From Symbiodinium kawagutii (Eukaryota; Sar; Dinophyceae; Suessiales; Symbiodiniaceae): a stretch of DNA of 64,000 nucleotides. Below are positions 57,840 through 64,000 of this stretch, one piece after another. Location of the stretch: contig VSDK01028718.1 in the NCBI GenBank assembly GCA_009767595.1, positions 529,484 through 593,483 on the forward strand, in the 5' to 3' direction. The position numbers and the translations under genes are program-made. Each line of letters opens with the position of its first letter. Positions within the stretch are counted from its first letter, which is position 1. The notes beneath the pieces were generated by a model, which had not been told where the DNA came from, ran no database searches, and saw nothing but the letters and a program-made list of their open reading frames with translations.

Positions 57840-59457
57840 TAGCTGACAGGCGGTTAAACTCCTGGGATTCAAGAACTGGATTAGCTGATAGGTGATTTAA
57901 CTCATGGGATTCAAAAACTGGATTAGCTGATAGGTGGTTAAACTCCTGGGATTCAAAAACTGGATTAGCTGATAGGTGGTTAAACTCCTGGGATTCAAAA
58001 ACTGGATTAGCTGATAGGTGGTTAAACTCCTGGGATTCAAAAACTGGATTAGCTGTGGTTAAACTCCTGGGATTCAAAAACTGGATTAGCTGATAGGTGG
58101 TTAAACTCCTGAAATTAAACTGGATTAGCTGATAGGTGGTTAAACTCCTGGGATTAAACTGGATTAGCTGATAGGTGGTTAAACTCATGGTTTTTAAGAA
58201 CTGGATTAGCTGATAGGTGGTTAAACTCATGGTATTTAAGAACTGGGATTAGCTGATGGGTGATTAAACTCATGGGATTAAACTGGATTAGCTGATGGTG
58301 GTTAAACTCATTGTATTTAAGAAGTGGATTAGCTGATAGGTGGTTAAACTCCTGGGATTTAACTGGATTAGCCGAAAGGTGGTTAAACTCCTGGGATTAA
58401 ACTGGATTAGCTGATAGGTGGTTAAACTCATGGTATTTAAGAACTGGATTAGCTGATAGGTGGTTAAACTTCTGGGATTCAAAAACTGGATTAGCTGATA
58501 GGTGGTTAAACTCCTGGGATTCAAATGGATTAGCTGATAGGTGGTTAAACTCCTTGGATTCAAACAACTGGATTAGCTGATAGGTGGTTAAACTCCTGGG
58601 ATTAAACTGGATTAGCTGTGGTTAAACTCCTGGGATTCAAAAACTGTATTAGCTGATAGGTGGTTAAACTCCTGGGATTCAAAAACTGGATTAGCTGATA
58701 GGTGGTTAAACTCCTCGGATTCAAAAACTGTATTAGCTGATAGGTGGTTAAACTCCTGGGATTCAAAAACTGGATTAGCTGATAGGTGGTTAAACTCCTC
58801 GGATTCAAAAACTGTATTAGCTGATAGGTGGTTAAACTCCTGGGATTTAAAAACTGGATTAGCTGAAAGGTGGTTAAACTCCTGGGATTCAAAAACTGGA
58901 CTAGCTGTGGTTAAACTCCTGGGATTCAAAAACTGGATTAGCTGTGGTTAAACTCCTGGGATTAAACTGGATTAGCTGATAGGTGGTTAAACTCCTGGGA
59001 TTCAACTGGATAGGTGGTTAAACTCCTGGGATTAAACTGGATTAGCTGATAGGTGGTTAAACTCCTGGGATTCAAAAACTGGATTAGCTGTGGTTAAACT
59101 CCTGGGATTCAAATGGATTAGCTGATAGGTGGTTAAACTCCTGGGATTCAACTGGATAGGTGGTTAAACTCCTGGGATTAAACTGGATTAGCTGATAGGT
59201 GGTTAAACTCCTGGGATTCAAAAACTGGATTAGCTGATAGGTGGTTAAACTCCTGGGATTCAAATGGATTAGCTGACAGGTGGTTAAACTCCTTGGATTC
59301 AAAAAACTGGATTAGCTGATAGGTGGTTAAACTCCTGGGATTCAAATGGATTAGCTGATAGGTGGTTAAACTCCTGGGATTCAAATGGATTAGCTGATAG
59401 GTGGTTAAACTCCTGGGATTCAAAAAACTTGATTAGCTGATAGGTGGTTAAACTCCT
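57840..59457. repeat. minisatellite, about 41 copies of a 36-43 bp unit
   Basis: Consensus GGTTAAACTCCTGGGATTCA then AAAACTGGATTAGCTGATAG and GT (42 bp). Variants: 39 bp (ATTAAACTGG or TTCAAATGG forms), 37 bp (lacking ATAGG), and a CATGGTATTTAAG form. A block of about 100 bp is repeated at a 146 bp offset (59000 and 59146), a higher-order duplication. Minus frames reading NPRSLTTYQLI come from the repeat. Confidence 0.95.
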
Positions 59458-59950
59458 CACAAAAACGGTTTTGATTCGCCCAATCATCAGTGCATTTGAG
59501 ATCTGAACTGGCAAAACCACCTCTATCTATGTTGGTTGCATTGCAGTCCTTACGACGGACTACTATCAAGAAAGTATTGTCAACTGAGTAAATTTGCAGT
59601 GAACATGTTATTGGTTTTACGATTAGACTTTGTAGGCATCACTATAAACAACCAAGAAAGGGAAAAAGTTTGGATAATAGTACCCCAAGCATTTTCCTTT
59701 ATCGGATAAACATGAGAAATAAGATGTAAAAAGCAATTCCAATCAATTCGCTGTTAGTTGCCACAAGTAAACCCAAATAAATATGTCCCAAGTAACCCCA
59801 AACATCTCCCAAGCAATCCCAAAGTGTTTCCAAAACATTTCCCAAGTATTCAGCAAATATTCCCAAGTTTCCTGAAGTACTGCCGAGTAGCTCCCAAGTT
59901 GTGCCAAGGATTTCCCACGAACAGTACCATATTTCCACCATCGCCGGCAG

Positions 59951-60019
59951 GTGTGGTTCACCGAGACCGAAGATACTCAGGCGATCAGTACCTCGGTGCG
60001 CAGCGGCGTGGTGCGTTGA
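59951..60019 (+). CDS. short terminal exon
   Basis: After GCAG the frame reads VWFTETEDTQAISTSVRSGV then VR and TGA, with about 80% G/C third positions. Short, but a clear codon signal. Not recognised. Confidence 0.45.
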   Translation: MWFTETEDTQAISTSVRSGVVR

Positions 60020-60111
60020 GCCGGCTGACTGTTCGGTAGTGACGACTGATGCTGCTTGGACAGCGCAAAGATCAGCCACTGCATGCTGTTGAATGTTGAT
60101 GGTAATTGTGA

Positions 60112-60220
60112 ATATGGTGGTTGAAAAAAATTGGGGACCCCAAAAAATGGTTGGTTTATTACTATAAATGGTTAATAATGGATGATTTGGGGGTACCCCT
60201 ATTTTGAGAAACACCCATAT
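60112..60220. mobile_element. MITE-like element, ATATGG family, best copy
   Basis: 109 bp. The left end ATATGGTGGTTGAAAAAAAT then TGGGGACCCC and the right end GGGGGTACCCCTATTTTGAG then AAACACCCATAT are imperfect inverse copies over about 30 bp. Nearly the same length as 2477-2584. Confidence 0.65.
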
Positions 60221-60239
60221 CATGAGAAATTTTATGGAT

Positions 60240-61220
60240 CGTGTTGTTGATATTATGGCGAAGGTTATTGATGGCTGATTTTTGTGTTGATGATTTTCCT
60301 AATTTAATGTTGTTGATACCATCATGTTTTTGTTTTTCATGCCAATGCTGGTTCATGATAGACCCAGGACTGGTTTGACCTAGAGGCATGGGTTTTTTGT
60401 GGGATGATTCTGGGTGCTAGTTTGTTGCGCTAGTCAAAAATTGGATCGACAGTGCAGAGCTGGTGATTTGCAACAACATGAGAGGCTGCGATGGGTATAG
60501 CTGCTACTGCTGGTGATAAAGCATCACTTTTTGTTGAGACCCAGAACCACTATTGAACATTCTGTGAATCACACTTGTCAAGAACACAATGGAACCGTTG
60601 GTGAATCGTTGCATGAACTATTGTTGTCTATGAACTATGAACCATTGTTGAACCACTATTGTTTTCTGTATTGAACACTCCTCCGACATCATGACACTAA
60701 ATGTTGTTAACCATGACCAACCAGACTCCAGACTTTTGATATCAATTGGTCAATTGGCCCGACTTTTTTCACTTTAAAGCGTTGTTTAATTAACCAATAC
60801 ATTCAATACATTCTTATGTATGAATCATCAGTAATGATCAGGATCTGTTTCTTTTTGCCTGGTTAACAATTGTAACAGGGTTAACATGCTGAACGGTTAT
60901 GCCATGTTATGTCATTCTTCAATATATTGTTATGTATAAATCCTCATTCCACAATCATGCGGCATTTTCAACCTGTTGAGTCTGTGGAGAGTTTGTTCGT
61001 GTCCCCTTTGGCCTTTCTTGTAGTGACTCTTTTTTCGTGACGCTTCCGAGGCAATTTGCGGAAGAACGTTGAGAAATGCAACTCTGCTGAGTCTCTGAGT
61101 ACGGTGCTGATGATGCTTAGATAACATAGTGAAAACAAAAACAAGCAGGTTTATGTTGGTCACAGCGAGGTTGATAGGCGGCTTTCCATCAAATCGACCT
61201 TGGAGTACCATGGTCTAGCT
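60240..61220. other. gene-poor stretch
   Basis: AT-rich; no convincing exon (the minus frame at 60930-61211 is weak). Confidence 0.45.
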
Positions 61221-61228
61221 TTTGAATG

Positions 61229-61315
61229 ACAACTGGAGTTGTCCACCAAGGCTTTCGATGCCGCATTAGCTGAGCGATTTGGTTGGGCAGCGACTGGGAG
61301 CTACTTGGGGTACTA
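61229..61315 (+). CDS. exon-like island
   Basis: Frame reads QLELSTKAFDAALAERFGWA, then ATGSYLGY to TAG: a convincing helix-turn fragment. It may belong with 61487. Confidence 0.45.
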
Positions 61316-61486
61316 GGAGTATTGGCTGTCCACAGTTTGGCGATCTCCTCGTGTCATCCTTCCCGGCACTCAACCTGGGATTCAATGTGCGGTCCTGAAA
61401 TGAGGAAGGTCTATGAATCTACCGGGTTTCTTGCTGCAGTTATACAGCAGAACATTACTTGACATGATAATATCATTGTCACCTGC

Positions 61487-61660
61487 AGAATCCTGGAGAC
61501 CTTTTCCCCACAGTCGATTGCCACCTGGTTTATGGCTGCCTTTTGAAGCTCACATCCGAAGCCATGGTCCGGTGGATACCTTGGTTTGGGCATCGGGGCT
61601 CTGTCGCTACAGATGACCAGAGCTTTGCTAGTGATGGCTGTTGGTTACTGTATGTTTGAT
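61487..61660 (+). CDS. exon-like island related to 52172
   Basis: Begins after GCAG with AATCCTGGAGACCTTTTCCC, close to AATCCTGCAGACTTCTCGCC at 52172. One frame reads NPGDLFPTVDCHLVYGCLLK; another reads RLPPGLWLPFEAHIRSHGPV. Frame unresolved. Confidence 0.35.
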
Positions 61661-62009
61661 GTTGATCATCACAAAGCAGGAATCACCATTATTACATATA
61701 TATATACATATATTTGTATATTCAGTACCCATCCTGAACAATTGTGAATTGCTTTTCAGCAACACAGGATAGCTCACATTTGCTGCCATCCGTTGGTATC
61801 GCCACAGTAGCCCGGTGAATTAACCATCACTTCACCATCATTTACCATCACCTAACCACCGTTTTATAATTGTTAAAGCAAGCAATCTTATTCTCATTAT
61901 TTGACTTTAGGTATCAACCACTAGTTATATAACCATTAATTAGCCACAAGTTAACCATCAGTTCAACACACCCTTTTTTTATTCCCATTCAAAGTCGTCA
62001 GAAGGTTCT

Positions 62010-62122
62010 GGCGCCGGCCTTTGTGAGAAACCACCTTGCCCAAGGCATGGCACACAAGTTGGATGGAGCGCATGGGACAGTACGACCCCACCATGCTGGG
62101 CCGCTGGGGCCGACCTGGGTAA
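62010..62122 (+). CDS. exon-like island, frame uncertain
   Basis: One + frame reads PKAWHTSWMERMGQYDPTML then GRWGRPG, with about 80% G/C third positions (62039-62119). A second + frame reads KVLAPAFVRNHLAQGMAHKL. The minus strand is also open. Coding character is supported, frame is not. Confidence 0.4.
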
Positions 62123-62169
62123 CTCATGCTGTTGACATTTGGGTACCCCTGGGTACCCGGATTCATCTG

Positions 62170-63010
62170 GATTTGGTTGTTCCCCCCGTTTTTTGCTGAC
62201 CCTTCCAGTTGATGCAGGTTGTTGTTTCATGTTTTGATGTTGTTTTTTGGGTTGTATTGATGTCCTTTCTGTTGAAAGGACATGGTGATCACAATCTTTG
62301 GTGCATGTGTCCTGCACGAATCATTGAAGGCATGTATGCACTGTACATCGTCAAAGTATGTCGAGATATATACTAGATGTAGTAAGAGTTGTATTATCTT
62401 TACAATGGCATATCTTGACATGGATGTCTCACATGTGCAGACCCCCAAGGTTGCTTATCCATCTCGCTTTGCCGCGTACTCGCAGCTTCTCTTAGAATGA
62501 AATGATACAGTACACGGTACTGCCATGGCATTCGCCTCTCCAACGGAAACAGCATGCCACCAACAATGTTTTTCACAACAAGCATACGAGGTTGTTCATG
62601 GATGAATGGTACCCTGGAATTTGTGGTTTACACAAATCATCAGTCCCGTTTTGGTTGATGACTGTGGTTCTAATCCAGTTGGAGAACCGAACAGACTCAG
62701 ATAAGGTTTCGAAATGAAGCGACAGACCCAGCCATGCAGAAACTTGGCACAGGACTTGGATAATTCCGAAAACAAGTTGCAACCACTTGAAGGACAGAGA
62801 TCTCATGGGACGACCCTTTGACAGCAACATCCACTGGCACTACAATCAATGGCCTGAGATCTGACATTTAGCTTATAACCCCTCCACAATCTATACTACA
62901 ATGGTCTATTGCGGATCACCAGGATTGCTGAGAGATAGGCTGTTGAAGAGGAAAATCAATCTTCGATATAAAAGAGAATGACATGGTTGTCTTGGAGTCT
63001 TAAACCATTG
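62170..63010. other. intron-like stretch
   Basis: No clear exon; weak frames at 62282-62500 and 62573-62830 were not accepted. Confidence 0.4.
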
Positions 63011-63021
63011 TTCATTCCCAG

Positions 63022-63198
63022 AGTGATTTGCCAACCAAGAGTGACATTGTACCATCTTGTGCCAGCAAAATCACTGCACCACGCTGCTTTGCCGTCACCA
63101 TGCCTGGTCTATGGCGAGTGACGGCGTTTCTTTGGCTGACCACAGAGTCAAAGAAAGTGGAGCATCTTGGCCGATTTGGAATGGTCAATGGTGGATAA
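63022..63198 (+). CDS. exon, unknown protein
   Basis: After an AG the frame reads SDLPTKSDIVPSCASKITAP, then RCFAVTMPGLWRVTAFLWLT and TESKKVEHLGRFGMVNGG to TAA: a globular-looking 58-residue stretch. A longer overlapping + frame (63057-63374) is less protein-like. Function unknown. Confidence 0.5.
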   Translation, partial: SDLPTKSDIVPSCASKITAPRCFAVTMPGLWRVTAFLWLTTESKKVEHLGRFGMVNGG

Positions 63199-63441
63199 GC
63201 ATGAATATAGCTAATAGACAGGGAATGCTAGAATCCATAGCTATGGTTAATCGTCCTTTATCAAGCATGGATACCTGGATACCGGACCATGCTTACGGTT
63301 TTCATTGCGCAGGTCTTGATCATCAGGGGATCATCCTCGCAGTGGAGGTACACCCAAAGGTCGATCGTTTCTGATGGGAACACCCACTACTTTTGAGGGT
63401 TCCTCATTTAAGGACATGTCAAGTAGTTTTCAGCATTAAGA

Positions 63442-63510
63442 AGTGTTGGAGTTGCAGCTGTGAATTCTTCAGAGGATTCCCCGACCAATAAATCGGATAT
63501 TGAGAATTGA
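63442..63510 (+). CDS. short exon-like frame
   Basis: Reads SVGVAAVNSSEDSPTNKSDI then EN and TGA, hydrophilic. Possibly the next exon after 63022. Confidence 0.3.
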   Translation, partial: SVGVAAVNSSEDSPTNKSDIEN

Positions 63511-63901
63511 GCCCAATTGAGCAGCGTCAATGCACGCAGTTGGTCAACGAGAGCCGCCTTTGTCCTGACTAGTTTTGTTTCAGTCACGATGGAACCTACT
63601 GATCCCTCGCAAAGCTTTCAGTTTCAGTATTGCTGTACATGTGTGCGCTAGCCGCTCATGCATGAATTTTTGTTGCTGGATATTGATTGTCATTGTTAGT
63701 TATGTAAGTTATGTGTAGATTGTCAGTGTTGGTTTACAATTATTCATACAAATTGATATAGTTCATTGTCAGTTGATAAAGCTCATCATTCATATAGTTC
63801 ATTATTCATTCTCATAAAGCTCATTGAAGTTCACAATTGTAGATTATCAGTTCATAAAGTTCATTATGATTGTTCAATTGTACAGTCTATCTTTATCACG
63901 A

Positions 63902-63988
63902 AAGGTAGCTTTCCGCAGGGCTACCTTGAGTTTCACTTTGCGTAGCAAAGGGGGCGGGCTGGCACCCCTTATCCTTGATTCATCAAGG
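63902..63988. other. cluster of three perfect hairpins
   Basis: AAGGTAGC/GCTACCTT (63902-63909 with 63920-63927), CTTTGC/GCAAAG (63936-63941 with 63945-63950) and CCTTGAT/ATCAAGG (63973-63979 with 63982-63988). All lie within 87 bp, followed by a C run at the window end. Confidence 0.75.
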
Positions 63989-64000
63989 AAAACCCCCCCC

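Noticed and set aside
57832..59520. Minus frames with NPRSLTTYQLI repeats
   Set aside because: They are translations of the minisatellite. Units of 42 and 39 bp keep a frame open by chance, and the 37 bp units break it.
1..64000. tRNA, rRNA, snRNA or dinoflagellate spliced-leader relic
   Set aside because: No cloverleaf with TTC loop and no rRNA core were noticed, and the spliced-leader ending TTTTGGCTCAAG was not seen; a covariance-model scan would be needed to exclude them.

Overview
This window is nuclear DNA of an intron-rich eukaryote, most likely a dinoflagellate (a Symbiodiniaceae-like genome is my best guess). The grounds are: coding sequence broken into short exons; several intron ends that work best with GC or GA donors and an AG|G-type acceptor; neighbouring genes all on one strand; long non-coding stretches built from AACCAT/ATGGTT-type words and microsatellites; and protein families I remember as abundant in dinoflagellates. 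No bacterial operon, rRNA, tRNA, CRISPR array or spliced-leader relic was seen. Two runs of N (25654-25748 and 37416-37450) are assembly gaps.

Layout. Positions 1-19,000 are mostly repeats and introns, with exon-like islands of about 100-390 bp, chiefly on the + strand. The best are at 2991, 3536, 4351, 5966-7225, 10917, 17588 and 18549. A segment of about 0.67 kb occurs three times between 7.6 and 10.3 kb and a fourth, decayed time to 10.94 kb. Positions 19,155-38,073 hold the readable core: four consecutive multi-exon + strand genes. They are (A) a C5-cytosine DNA methyltransferase with motifs I, IV, VI, VIII, IX and X; (B) a protein with the VGHTHEDVD signature (DUF7869-like from memory); (C) a very large uncharacterised protein in more than fifteen exons; (D) an acidic then Lys-rich, probably nuclear, protein. 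Positions 38,100-64,000 return to isolated exon-like islands among microsatellites, small inverted-repeat elements, a 1.6 kb minisatellite (57,840-59,457) and several hairpins.

How the parts may work together. Genes A-D have the same orientation and close spacing (about 0.3-0.65 kb). A and B share a related N-terminal segment (WRYxE[ST]S), 23 of 28 bases identical. This suggests that the four genes form a unit, possibly a large gene-carrying mobile element that brings its own DNA methyltransferase, or a tandemly evolved gene cluster. That is inference. Exon borders are read by eye from frame, splice-like ends and remembered family patterns, so most ends are approximate.
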